Of a stretch of 57,470 nucleotides of DNA, positions 19,043 through 28,256 are shown piece after piece. Within the stretch, counting starts at the first letter, position 1. Every line of letters starts with the position of its first letter. The translations under genes were made by a program, and so were the position numbers. The stretch is from Psychrosphaera sp. F3M07. GTDB lineage: Bacteria; Pseudomonadota; Gammaproteobacteria; Enterobacterales; Alteromonadaceae. The DNA lies in the NCBI RefSeq assembly GCF_018860345.1, contig NZ_JAHKPJ010000013.1, forward strand, positions 705-58,174, given 5' to 3'. The notes below the pieces were generated by a model that was not told the origin of the DNA, ran no database searches, and saw only the letters and a program-made list of their open reading frames with translations.

Positions 19043-20194
19043 ATGTATACATTAAAAAACAATACAGGTTTGTTCCTGTGTGTCTTTATGGCTGTGACTT
19101 TTATGATCACAGCTCCATTAGCCGCTGCGTCTAAGTTCGCTTTGCTTGAGCAAGAGAATGCCCAAGAGAATGAAACTGATCATGAAGAGGGGATTAACTT
19201 AAGTGCTGCTCAAATGAAGATTGCAGGTATTAAGGTCAAACCTGTTATTTCAAAAATACAATACAGTACGATTTACGCGCCAGGTGAAGTGAAAGCGAAC
19301 GGTTATAAAAGTTATGTTGTTTCACCTCGGACTGAATCCGTCATTATCAACAGACATGCCATATTAGGTGAACATGTTGAAGTTGGGCAGAAACTCGTCA
19401 CCTTGTTTAGCGAGTCAATGGCACAAGCACAAGCCGATTATTTAATAGCGTCTACTGAATGGCATCGCCTGCAAAAACTAGATAGCCAAACAGTGAGCGA
19501 AAGCCAATTAGTCTTGGTTGAAACTACCTTTAATGCAGCTTATGGCAAGCTCATCGCATTTGGTTTAACTGAGCAAACGATTAAAGATATTACCAATATA
19601 GATACTCGATTATTTGGTCAATATTCGTTGGTTGCTCAAAGTGCGGGTGTGGTTTTGCAAGATGACTTTTACCAAGGTCAACGTGTGGCGGTAGGTGATG
19701 TCGTTATGCTGTTAGCCGATGAAGATGACTTATGGGTAGAAGCGAAAGTATCTCCTAACAAAAAACTTAATGTCTCCATTAATTCTCCAGCGGTTGTTTC
19801 TTTGGGTAATCAAGATTACACAGCCAAAGTCATTCAAGAAGCTCACACCATAGATCCCATTACCCGCACAAGAACCATACGCTTGTCGGTAGATAACCAT
19901 GAAGATAGTTTGCACTCAGGCATGTTTGTCAAAATAAACTTTCAATTTGCCACCACCAATAAAGTAATGGCGGTGCCAGAAGAAGCTTTGGTACGTGGTG
20001 CTGATGGAGATTGGATTGTTTTTGTTGAAGATCATCCCGGTGAATTTAATGCGGTAGAAGTAGAGCTTGGTCGAGCGTTGGGTGACTTAAGAGAGATTAA
20101 AGGACTGATAAGTGGCACTCGCGTTGTGACTCAAGGGGCATTTTTTGTTGCCTCAGAAAAAGCCAAAGGCGGATTTGATCCGCATAACCATTAA
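19043..20194 (+). CDS. RND efflux periplasmic adaptor, CzcB/CusB type
   Basis: A 383-residue membrane-fusion protein linking an inner-membrane RND pump to an outer-membrane channel. A signal or anchor segment covers residues 8-30. The family opening INLSAAQMKIAGIKVKPV follows, then a barrel-sandwich and alpha-hairpin (about 95-185), a beta-barrel with RTRTIRLSVDN, and a membrane-proximal end. The C-terminus ends in DPHNH. It is directly followed by the pump gene, 10 bases away. Confidence 0.9.
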   Translation: MYTLKNNTGLFLCVFMAVTFMITAPLAAASKFALLEQENAQENETDHEEGINLSAAQMKIAGIKVKPVISKIQYSTIYAPGEVKANGYKSYVVSPRTESVIINRHAILGEHVEVGQKLVTLFSESMAQAQADYLIASTEWHRLQKLDSQTVSESQLVLVETTFNAAYGKLIAFGLTEQTIKDITNIDTRLFGQYSLVAQSAGVVLQDDFYQGQRVAVGDVVMLLADEDDLWVEAKVSPNKKLNVSINSPAVVSLGNQDYTAKVIQEAHTIDPITRTRTIRLSVDNHEDSLHSGMFVKINFQFATTNKVMAVPEEALVRGADGDWIVFVEDHPGEFNAVEVELGRALGDLREIKGLISGTRVVTQGAFFVASEKAKGGFDPHNH

Positions 20195-20204
20195 GGAGTC
20201 TGTT

Positions 20205-23200
20205 ATGTCTAATAAAACTAATTTTAACAAAGCAGAATCCGAACAAGCTGTTTTTAATAACTCTATTTTTAACGAGATCATAGATTGGTCTATTGATAAT
20301 CGGTTTCTAGTTGTTCTTGCACTTGTCATAACAATGGCCATTGCCGTTATGACCATACCTAAATTGAACTTAGATGCATTTCCAGATGTGACTAATATTC
20401 AAGTGGCGGTGAATACCGAAGCGCCTGGGTTAGCCGCTGAAGAAGTAGAGCAACTAATAACGTATCCCATTGAAGCTGTAATGTATGCACTGCCAGATGT
20501 TGAGCAAGTAAGGTCAATATCAAAAACTGGTTTGTCTGGTGTAACTGTGGTCTTTAAAGAGGGTACTGATATTTACTTTGCTCGCCAGCTTGTTTTTGAA
20601 CGACTACAAGCTGCCAAAGAGTTAATCCCTGAAGGGGTTGGTACTCCTGAAATGGGGCCAAATACTTCTGGCTTAGGACAAGTATTTCAGTATTTGTTGA
20701 TTGCCGACGAAAACTCCGAATATGACTCAATGAGTTTAAGAAGTTTGAACGACTGGATAGTGAAGTTGTTGATCATGCCGGTGGATGGGGTGACAGACGT
20801 ACTCTCATTTGGTGGTCATGTTAAACAATACCAAGTGAATTTAGATCCCACCAAGTTACTGTCTTATGAATTAACCCAAAGCGATATTGTGCAAGCTCTG
20901 GAAGTAAACAATGCCAATGTTGGTGGTTGGTATATGAACCGTGGACAAGAGCAATTGGTTATACGGGGCACAGGTTGGTTTAAAAGTGGCAATCAAGGCA
21001 TAAGCGAGATTAACCAAGTACCTGTTAAAAGCGTAAATGGCGCAGTGGTAACTTTATCAGATGTGGCCAAAGTACAGATTGGCAGTGAGATAAGACAAGG
21101 CGCTGTGACGTTAACGCAACGATCAGATAACAATGAAGTTAAATCGTATGGCGAAGTGGTATCAGGCATAGTTCTTAAACGTATGGGGTCAAATACTAAC
21201 GCGACTATTGGTGGCCTAAATGCCAAGTTACCGTTAATTCAACAAGCACTGCCGAAAGGTGTGCGATTTGAGGCTTTGTATGATCAATCGGACTTGATAG
21301 AGCAAGCGGTTAATACGGTTGTTGAAGCATTGACGTTGGCATTTATCTTTATCTTTATTGTGTTAGCTCTGTTTTTAATGAACTTAAGGGCAACATTATT
21401 GGTATTGGTCTCTATTCCTATTTCAATCGCCATTGCTTTAATGGTCATGGCTTGGTGGGGGATTTCCGCTAACTTAATGTCGCTAGGTGGCATCACAGTT
21501 GCGATAGGTATGCTGGTGGATGGTTCTGTAGTGATGGTTGAGAACATGTTTAAACAGCTTGCACTTGAAGAAACAAAAGCTCTTAAAGAAAAAAGTATAA
21601 ACAGCAAAACTTCAGGAATAGAAGCAAGGTTAAAACAAGCCGGTAAAGAAGTGGCAAGGTCAGTATTTTTTGCAGCCTCTATTATTTTAGTGGTTTTTGC
21701 GCCTTTATTTAGCTTTGAGGGCGTGGAAGCTAAGTTGTTTCAACCTATGGCAATTAGTATTATTTTAGCGGTGGTTTCTGCCATTATTGTTGCTTTGATT
21801 GTGGTGCCTGCTTTGGCTGCGTATATGTTTAAAAACGGCGTAAAACCACGTGAAAGTTTGGTTTTGAAGCCACTTGATAGACTTTATAAAACAACGCTAA
21901 AGGTAGCATTACTGCATACTAAAAAAGTGATGTTGATATCAATTTTGTTAGTGATATTTGCAATCATGGTCATTCCATATATAGGCACTGAATTTGTACC
22001 AGAGTTAGAAGAGGGCACTATTAATTTAAGAGTCACACTAGCCCCTTCTGCTAGTTTAGAAACCGCCTTGTCGGTGGCTCCGATTTTAGAGCAAAAACTA
22101 ATGATGTTTCCGGAGGTGACTTATGCGTTAAGCCGCATTGGTCGTCCAGAAATTGGTGGTGATCCAGAACCTGTAAACAACATTGAGATATACATAGGCT
22201 TGAAACCAGGATCGGAGTGGACAAGTGCCAATAATCGTTATGAACTTCAAGATTTAATGGAGCGCAGTTTAGAACAATATCCTGGTTTGTTATTAAACTT
22301 TTCACAACCTATTGCCACTCGTGTTGATGAGCTATTGTCAGGTGTAAAAGCACAACTTGCCATTAAGTTATTTGGCCCTGAACTAGATGTATTAGCGGCA
22401 AAAGGTAAAGAGATAGAAAGCCTAATAAAAACAATTGAAGGTACAAGAGATGTCGCTATGGAACAAATAACCGGTGAAGCCCAGCTGGTTATTGAACCCA
22501 ATAGACAAGAGCTTTCAAGGTTTGGTTTAGCGGTGGGCGACATAATGAACTTAGTCAAAGATGGGATTGGAGGTGTTGCTGCAGGACAAATTATTAACGG
22601 TAATGAACGTTATGACATTTATGTGCGTTTACAGGATAACTACCGTAATAATATAGAAGCCATCTCTGATATTCGCTTGAGATCACCAAGTGGTGCGTGG
22701 GTAAGATTAGGCGATGTTGCCAGTGTTTCTTATCAGTCAGGTGCACCACAAGTAAGAAGGGATGATGTACAACGCAGAGTAGTAATCCAAGCTAATGTGC
22801 AAGGTCGAGATATGGGCAGCGTAGTAGCTGATATTGAGGCTCAGATCAGTAAAGAGGTAGCTTTGCCTGCAGGTTATTCAGTTGATATTGGTGGTCAGTT
22901 TGAAAACCAACAGCGAGCTCAAAAACGACTCTCTATTGTTGTGCCTATTTCATTAGCGTTAATCGCCTTATTGCTTTATTTTGCTTTTGGCTCGGTGGGA
23001 CAAGCGTTATTGATATTAGTGAATGTGCCATTGGCTGTGATTGGAGGAGTATTTGCGCTGTATATGACAGATCAGTATTTGTCAGTGCCTAGTGCCATAG
23101 GATTTATTACTTTATTTGGCGTGGCGGTATTAAATGGCGTGGTAATGGTAGAGAGCATAAACCAACGCATAGCCGATGGATTAGACAGTAGCAAAGCTGT

Positions 23201-23441
23201 TTTTGAAGGCGCAACTTCCAGGTTAAGACCTGTATTGATGACCGCTATTACATCAGCATTGGGCTTAATTCCAATGTTAATGTCGGATGGTGTTGGCGCT
23301 GAAATACAAAGACCCCTTGCTACGGTTATTGTTGGCGGATTAGTTACTGCAACCTTATTAACTCTGTTTGTATTACCTGTTTTGTACAATGGGTTTTCAA
23401 AACAAAAAGTTAACTCACTGCACCACTTATCTAGCCATTAA
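20205..23441 (+). CDS. Heavy-metal RND efflux pump, CzcA/CusA family
   Basis: A 1078-residue proton-driven inner-membrane pump of the HME-RND family with twelve membrane segments and two large periplasmic loops. The TM4 relay motif is AIGMLVDGSVVMVEN (433-447). Asp439 and Glu446 match CzcA Asp408 and Glu415, but the first acidic residue (CzcA Asp402) is Ala433, as in CusA. The metal therefore cannot be assigned with confidence. I start at MSNKTNF because an AGGAG site lies just upstream. No czcC-like outer-membrane channel gene follows. A 15-bp hairpin (23469-23511) closes the unit. Confidence 0.92.
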   Translation: MSNKTNFNKAESEQAVFNNSIFNEIIDWSIDNRFLVVLALVITMAIAVMTIPKLNLDAFPDVTNIQVAVNTEAPGLAAEEVEQLITYPIEAVMYALPDVEQVRSISKTGLSGVTVVFKEGTDIYFARQLVFERLQAAKELIPEGVGTPEMGPNTSGLGQVFQYLLIADENSEYDSMSLRSLNDWIVKLLIMPVDGVTDVLSFGGHVKQYQVNLDPTKLLSYELTQSDIVQALEVNNANVGGWYMNRGQEQLVIRGTGWFKSGNQGISEINQVPVKSVNGAVVTLSDVAKVQIGSEIRQGAVTLTQRSDNNEVKSYGEVVSGIVLKRMGSNTNATIGGLNAKLPLIQQALPKGVRFEALYDQSDLIEQAVNTVVEALTLAFIFIFIVLALFLMNLRATLLVLVSIPISIAIALMVMAWWGISANLMSLGGITVAIGMLVDGSVVMVENMFKQLALEETKALKEKSINSKTSGIEARLKQAGKEVARSVFFAASIILVVFAPLFSFEGVEAKLFQPMAISIILAVVSAIIVALIVVPALAAYMFKNGVKPRESLVLKPLDRLYKTTLKVALLHTKKVMLISILLVIFAIMVIPYIGTEFVPELEEGTINLRVTLAPSASLETALSVAPILEQKLMMFPEVTYALSRIGRPEIGGDPEPVNNIEIYIGLKPGSEWTSANNRYELQDLMERSLEQYPGLLLNFSQPIATRVDELLSGVKAQLAIKLFGPELDVLAAKGKEIESLIKTIEGTRDVAMEQITGEAQLVIEPNRQELSRFGLAVGDIMNLVKDGIGGVAAGQIINGNERYDIYVRLQDNYRNNIEAISDIRLRSPSGAWVRLGDVASVSYQSGAPQVRRDDVQRRVVIQANVQGRDMGSVVADIEAQISKEVALPAGYSVDIGGQFENQQRAQKRLSIVVPISLALIALLLYFAFGSVGQALLILVNVPLAVIGGVFALYMTDQYLSVPSAIGFITLFGVAVLNGVVMVESINQRIADGLDSSKAVFEGATSRLRPVLMTAITSALGLIPMLMSDGVGAEIQRPLATVIVGGLVTATLLTLFVLPVLYNGFSKQKVNSLHHLSSH

Positions 23442-23468
23442 CATTAACCGTATTTTGTCCATTGATTT

Positions 23469-23511
23469 TAGCGTTAACAATCAGAAAGTTTGAGTTTGAT
23501 TGTTAACGCTA
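23469..23511. repeat. 15-bp inverted repeat after the RND pump
   Basis: TAGCGTTAACAATCA (23469-23483) and TGATTGTTAACGCTA (23497-23511) pair perfectly around a 13-base loop. It lies 27 bases past the pump stop. No T-run follows. It is either a factor-dependent end or an mRNA 3' stabiliser. Confidence 0.8.
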
Positions 23512-23614
23512 GTTCAAATTTCTAAGCTAATAATTTAGTGTTGTTTGTCATTTAAACAACTGATAAGTTATTGTCATTATTAAATAAAATATAACACTCA
23601 CCTATGGGGATGAT

Positions 23615-23986
23615 ATGGATTCCAAAATAGAATTGATAGAAGGCACTGATATTATCAAAGTGTCTTATCGAGGTGACGTAACATTAGATGAACGCGTTAA
23701 TTGTGTTGAACAAATCTGTGTTGAATACAAAGCGTTAGAAAGCTGTATAAAAATACTGATTGACGCTCAAGAGGTAACGGAAGTCATGAGTGAAGTTGAA
23801 CAAACCTTGTTTGCTAACTATATTGCCTCGAGAGAAGAACTTGAAGGCGCTCGCGTTGCTGTGTTAGTAAAACCAGAACAACTTATTAATAATACCGTCA
23901 TAGAACAAGCTACAATACTTGGTCATAAGACTAAGTTGTTTAATGACATCTATATTGCATTAAACTGGCTAAATGAAACTGAGTGA
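23615..23986 (+). CDS. Small STAS-like hypothetical protein
   Basis: A 123-residue acidic cytoplasmic protein. An alternating strand/helix pattern (DIIKVSYRGDVTLDERV, IKILIDAQEV, ARVAVLV, TKLFNDIYIALNWL) resembles a SpoIIAA/STAS-like fold. I infer this from the pattern only. The start has a strong GGGGAT site. The next gene begins 51 bases after its stop. Function unknown. Confidence 0.65.
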   Translation: MDSKIELIEGTDIIKVSYRGDVTLDERVNCVEQICVEYKALESCIKILIDAQEVTEVMSEVEQTLFANYIASREELEGARVAVLVKPEQLINNTVIEQATILGHKTKLFNDIYIALNWLNETE

Positions 23987-24037
23987 GTGTATTTTCTTCA
24001 CTACACCTTATTACTTAACATTGTTTTGGATATAAAC

Positions 24038-24433
24038 ATGAGCCGTATAGCTGTTATTTTTTTCATACTTATTTCGTTGGCCGCTTGTGCTTGTATCACT
24101 GACGTTCCAGTCACTAAGGAGCAGAAAAAAGCCACCGTTTTTATCTCAAATGGCAAAACCCAATGTCAGGATAACGCTTTGCCGATAAATACGACTAAAC
24201 GTGATTTATTAGCGGCTGGCATTGACGTTATGTCGCAGAGTTGTGGGGTATTAACCGGTAGAATGTACGCGAGTGTTTGCGGTGGACAAACAGGGCAAGT
24301 TCATTTATTTGTCATAGATATAGCCAATGTAGAAAAAGCCAAGGCACTTGGTTTTTCTCAGGTAGATGATACCGCTCTTGGTATACGTGAGATTGAGTGT
24401 GTGAGTGCTCAACCGAATAAAACGACAATCTAA
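24038..24433 (+). CDS. Putative lipoprotein
   Basis: A 131-residue protein with a lipoprotein signal: MSRIAVIFFILISLAAC with lipobox LAAC at residues 14-17. The mature part has several Cys residues, including TQCQD, SQSCGVL and VCGGQ, and ends with the motif REIECVSAQ. I do not recognise the family. I start at 24038, where the signal peptide begins; a frame from 23987 would bury it. Confidence 0.65.
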   Translation: MSRIAVIFFILISLAACACITDVPVTKEQKKATVFISNGKTQCQDNALPINTTKRDLLAAGIDVMSQSCGVLTGRMYASVCGGQTGQVHLFVIDIANVEKAKALGFSQVDDTALGIREIECVSAQPNKTTI

Positions 24434-24497
24434 TATCAATCTATTACTAAGACCCAATAAAAGCCAAAAAGGGTTTGAAGTTACATAGGTTTTAACA

Positions 24498-24743
24498 ATG
24501 GAATATAAAAAATCCAATCAATTCTTTCGTTCATTTATCAAGTATTTAATTTCGGTGATCTTAACCATTACCATATTAGAGTTAGTTGATGTTGACGCTA
24601 CTAAAGCTAATGTTTTTGCTTTTGAAAAATTTTCTTTAGCGGTATTAGTACTTTTTGCTATTTGTTTATTTACCTTTGATGAAATGCAAAATGGCATTAT
24701 CAAATGGTATTGTCATATGGTAAACGGGAAGAATAAAAAGTAA
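24498..24743 (+). CDS. Small two-segment membrane protein
   Basis: An 81-residue protein with two hydrophobic segments, about residues 16-30 (KYLISVILTITILELV) and 46-61 (SLAVLVLFAICLFTF), and basic ends, probably in the inner membrane. An AGGT site precedes the ATG. No family recognised. Confidence 0.55.
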   Translation: MEYKKSNQFFRSFIKYLISVILTITILELVDVDATKANVFAFEKFSLAVLVLFAICLFTFDEMQNGIIKWYCHMVNGKNKK

Positions 24744-24755
24744 GCCGTAGGTATG

Positions 24756-25826
24756 TTAATGCATTGCTTTAATTAGGTTTTCGATAGAAAACGTTAATGG
24801 ATTTTTATGCGTTTGACTAAAGCGAGAAAAATCAATCTGATTTATTTTACCTTGAGTCATAAGCTGTTTAAATCCTTTATAATGAGGGCTTAAACTGGAC
24901 TCGAAAATATTTATCTGTTGGACTGTTTTTTCCTGATTTAATTGATTGTTTGCGATATCGTTTATCATCACTAATGCCATGGCGCCCAGTGTTACATGGC
25001 CTCCAAGGGATAAGTCGACAGGGTACTCTGGTTCGTCGAAGTCCCAATTAATCCCACCAATAATTACAGGGTAATTGATTTTAGCATCGGTTACGGCCTT
25101 TTTAGCTCCAAATGCCATAGCATCATTAGCAGCCCAAATGATATTGATTTGAGCGTGCCATAAAATACCTTTGGTTTTGTAATAAGCCATTTCTTTAGAC
25201 CAATTGCTGACACTACTGTCAATTAACTGAGCTTTGTTTTTTTGTAATGCCTGATGAAAACCTTGTTCTCGTTGTAACGACGCTGGCGTTGTGTAATCAC
25301 CTTGTAGGGCTAATAATTTAGGTGGAGTAGTTGTCGTGACTTGCTGGTGGAATATATTAAATAAACCTTCTAATAGTTGTTCTCCAGCAATTGAATTGTT
25401 TGGAGTAACACTGCCTTTAATTAGGCTTTTTTGTTGTTCAGTTAACTTTGATAGATCTTTGTTATTTAGGGTGTTTAGTAGCATAAATATTGGAATGTTA
25501 TGCGGGGCTAACGTCTTAATGATGTCAACAGCGATGCCTTTTTCGTTAACCAGTACAACATAATCCGGATCTAATTTTATAATAGTAGTGGCTAGAGATT
25601 TCATTAAGATATGATCTCTATTGGCATGGACTGTGGTTAGCTTAATATTTAAGTCTTGTGCCGCTGCATCCATAAATGTTGTAACTTTGGACCAAAAACT
25701 CCCAGTCGCATTTTCATCAGGGTGACCAGGGTTAAGGAATACAATGTTTAGTGCCGCAATAGAGCTGAAGCTAGGTAAGAATACAAAAATAAAAATAACA
25801 GAATAGCGGCAAAGAACTTGATTCAT
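24756..25826 (-). CDS. Periplasmic sugar-binding-type protein
   Basis: A 356-residue exported protein of the type 1 periplasmic binding fold (Peripla_BP_4, ribose/autoinducer-2-binding-like). The signal peptide covers about residues 1-25 (ending SSIAA). Then come LNIVFLNPGHPDENATGSFW, the hinge region LKLLALQGDYTTPASLQRE and INIIWAANDAMAFGAKKAV, which is the classic D-x-x-A-xG block. No permease, ATPase or sensor kinase is adjacent, so it is an orphan ligand-binder. Its stop is 12 bases from the convergent small membrane protein gene. Confidence 0.8.
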   Translation of the reverse strand: MNQVLCRYSVIFIFVFLPSFSSIAALNIVFLNPGHPDENATGSFWSKVTTFMDAAAQDLNIKLTTVHANRDHILMKSLATTIIKLDPDYVVLVNEKGIAVDIIKTLAPHNIPIFMLLNTLNNKDLSKLTEQQKSLIKGSVTPNNSIAGEQLLEGLFNIFHQQVTTTTPPKLLALQGDYTTPASLQREQGFHQALQKNKAQLIDSSVSNWSKEMAYYKTKGILWHAQINIIWAANDAMAFGAKKAVTDAKINYPVIIGGINWDFDEPEYPVDLSLGGHVTLGAMALVMINDIANNQLNQEKTVQQINIFESSLSPHYKGFKQLMTQGKINQIDFSRFSQTHKNPLTFSIENLIKAMH

Positions 25827-26041
25827 ATTTTTGTTTTACTTGAAGTGATTTTTCTAAAGTATAAATGAGTTGAGGTGATGGTTAAAGGGAATAGATTTCC
25901 AAACTTGAATAGTTAACATTTAATGTACAAAAATCGCGTTTATTTTTAATAACTTGTGATTTTATTTTTACATTGTTAGTTGTTCAAGTTAGAGTTTCAG
26001 ACTAATTATTTTATGCTTCTTGTAACAGAGAAGAAAAAAAC

Positions 26042-27508
26042 ATGGAGTTTAATGTGAAACAACAGTTACTCACTTTATTTGTAGCGGTTGGGCTATTTAT
26101 GCCGAACTTAGTTACAGCGTCTGAACTCAAACTTGAAGCGTGTTTTGTTTCAGGGGTTAAGAGTAAAGCTTTATGTGGCAAACTTGATGTTGCTGAAAAT
26201 CCAGCATTAGATATTTCCGAAGCCAATACGCTCTCTTTGAATGTGGTGGTATTGCCTAAGTTTAAAGAACAAAGTAAAGAACTACCAATGATGTTCTTAG
26301 CTGGCGGCCCAGGTCAAGCAGCTACTGAGTTAGCGGGAATGTTAAATAATCCACTGACAGAAATTAGACAAGAACATGACATTATTTTGATAGACCAACG
26401 TGGAACCGGTCAATCTAATGGGTTGCTGTGTGACGCTCAGGAATACATTGACCCTTTAGTCATTGATAGTAACGACGTTGATATTGAGCAAGAAGTAAAA
26501 GACTGTTTAACCAGTTTTGCTGATCATCACTTACCAAGTTATAACACTTACCAGTCAATCGAAGATTTTGAAGCGGTACGCCAAGCGTTAGGTTATCAAA
26601 AGGTTCATATATTTGGTGGTTCTTATGGAACAAGAGCTGGTTTTGCTTATTTAAAGAACCATCCAGAGTCGATTCAAACAGCGACATTAGATAGCAATGC
26701 CCCGATGGAAATGATCGTCGGTTTTTTTGGTAAATCATCAGAACGAGCATTCGATTTTTTAGTTGAAGATTGTAAAGCACACAAGTATTGCAATGAATCT
26801 TACCCTAACTTAAAACAAGATTATTTAACCTTGTTAGCGCAGTTAGAAAAGCCAATAACACAATCTATGTATCATCCAATTACGGGCAAAAAAATCGATA
26901 TAATTCTTACAAAAAGTAAAGTGACAGAAACATTAAGAACCACTTTATATGCTTTATCTTCACGTCAATTATTGCCTTATATCGTAAATGCATCTGCGCA
27001 AGGGGATTTCCGTCCATTAGCGGCTTTGATGAGCCAAGTTAATAGTACTGAACACACACCTGGAAGTTTATATACCGGTCTCACAATGAATATTATTTGT
27101 AATGAAGATATGCCCCGAGCTGTTGAGTCTGACTTTAGTAAAGATGCGGACAACTACTTTAATGGTGAGTTAGGGTTTACTAACTTTACTGATATATGTA
27201 AATTTTGGCCGAAGTGGCAAGCACCTGCGGACTTTGCTGAGCCAGTAACTGTCGATGTACCAGTATTATTATTCTCTGGGAAATATGACCCTGTTACGCC
27301 GCCTGCATATGGTGAGATGGCAGACAATACATTACCTAATTCAAAACACGTAGTTATTAAAAATGGCTCACATGTGGCGTCCTTAAGAATGTGCATGGAT
27401 GCAGTTAAACAATTTATGCAAAGTGGTACGTTTGAAAGTGTCGACTTTATCTGTGCAGATAAACCTGTACCTAACTTATTTTTCACTAACTTAAATCAAC
27501 TTCATTAA
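26042..27508 (+). CDS. Exported alpha/beta hydrolase, TAP/proline iminopeptidase-like
   Basis: A 488-residue exported serine hydrolase. The signal peptide covers about residues 1-26 (ending LVTA). Oxyanion-region LAGGPGQAA precedes DIILIDQRGTGQSN. Nucleophile Ser194 is in FGGSYGTRAG, the acid is in GKYDPVTPP and the base in NGSHVAS. The fold and the C-terminal TAP-like block fit secreted aminopeptidases of the tripeptidyl/prolyl type. It is 13 bases before a NatA-type ABC gene. The hydrolase-ABC pair is probably one operon. Confidence 0.85.
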   Translation: MEFNVKQQLLTLFVAVGLFMPNLVTASELKLEACFVSGVKSKALCGKLDVAENPALDISEANTLSLNVVVLPKFKEQSKELPMMFLAGGPGQAATELAGMLNNPLTEIRQEHDIILIDQRGTGQSNGLLCDAQEYIDPLVIDSNDVDIEQEVKDCLTSFADHHLPSYNTYQSIEDFEAVRQALGYQKVHIFGGSYGTRAGFAYLKNHPESIQTATLDSNAPMEMIVGFFGKSSERAFDFLVEDCKAHKYCNESYPNLKQDYLTLLAQLEKPITQSMYHPITGKKIDIILTKSKVTETLRTTLYALSSRQLLPYIVNASAQGDFRPLAALMSQVNSTEHTPGSLYTGLTMNIICNEDMPRAVESDFSKDADNYFNGELGFTNFTDICKFWPKWQAPADFAEPVTVDVPVLLFSGKYDPVTPPAYGEMADNTLPNSKHVVIKNGSHVASLRMCMDAVKQFMQSGTFESVDFICADKPVPNLFFTNLNQLH

Positions 27509-27521
27509 AAAGGATCATCAA

Positions 27522-28256
27522 ATGTTACAGGTAAATAATTTAGTCAAACATTTTGGCGATGTGAAAGCGTTAGATGATTTAAGTTTTTCAGCTGAAGACG
27601 GACAAATAACCGGTATTCTTGGGCCAAATGGTGCGGGTAAAACCACAGCATTAAGAGTGTTATATGGCTTGTTAAAAGCTGAGCAAGGAACTGGACTAAT
27701 TAATGGCGTAGATAGTCAGATATCGCCTCAACTTGCACGTAAAGAAATTGGTATATTCCCTGACAAGTTTGGGTTGTACGAAAGATTAACCGCCCGTGAA
27801 CAAATAGCTTATTTTGCTGGTTTACATGGCCTAACAGGTGAAGCTAAAGACAAGGCGTTAAATGACGTGATATCAAAGTTAGATATTGCAGATATAGCCG
27901 ACCGACGTTGTGAAGGTTTTTCACAAGGTCAGAGAATGAAAGTGATTATTGCCCAAGCTTTAGTACATCAGCCGCAAAACTTAATTTTAGATGAGCCTAC
28001 TCGTGGACTTGATGTTATGAGTACTCGTATTTTAAGAGATATATTGTTGGACTTAAAACAACAAGGTAAATGTATCTTATTTTCATCCCATGTTATGCAA
28101 GAAGTCGCCGCGTTATGCGACAAAGTTATCGTGGTTGCTAATGGTAAAGTTGCAGCAGTTGGTACCCCACAAGAATTATGTGAGCGTACTGGAAAAACTG
28201 AATTAGAAGAAGCATTTGTAGCATTGATTGGTAGCGACGAAGGGATAGCGGCATGA
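27522..28256 (+). CDS. ABC transporter ATP-binding protein, NatA-like
   Basis: A 244-residue ABC ATPase. Walker A GPNGAGKTT is at about residues 36-44, signature FSQGQRMK in the middle, Walker B LILDEPTRGLD, and the switch His in FSSHVMQEV. It pairs with the permease that overlaps its end by four bases (ATGA). The combination resembles the NatAB sodium exporter family, but the substrate is not proven. Confidence 0.93.
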   Translation: MLQVNNLVKHFGDVKALDDLSFSAEDGQITGILGPNGAGKTTALRVLYGLLKAEQGTGLINGVDSQISPQLARKEIGIFPDKFGLYERLTAREQIAYFAGLHGLTGEAKDKALNDVISKLDIADIADRRCEGFSQGQRMKVIIAQALVHQPQNLILDEPTRGLDVMSTRILRDILLDLKQQGKCILFSSHVMQEVAALCDKVIVVANGKVAAVGTPQELCERTGKTELEEAFVALIGSDEGIAA

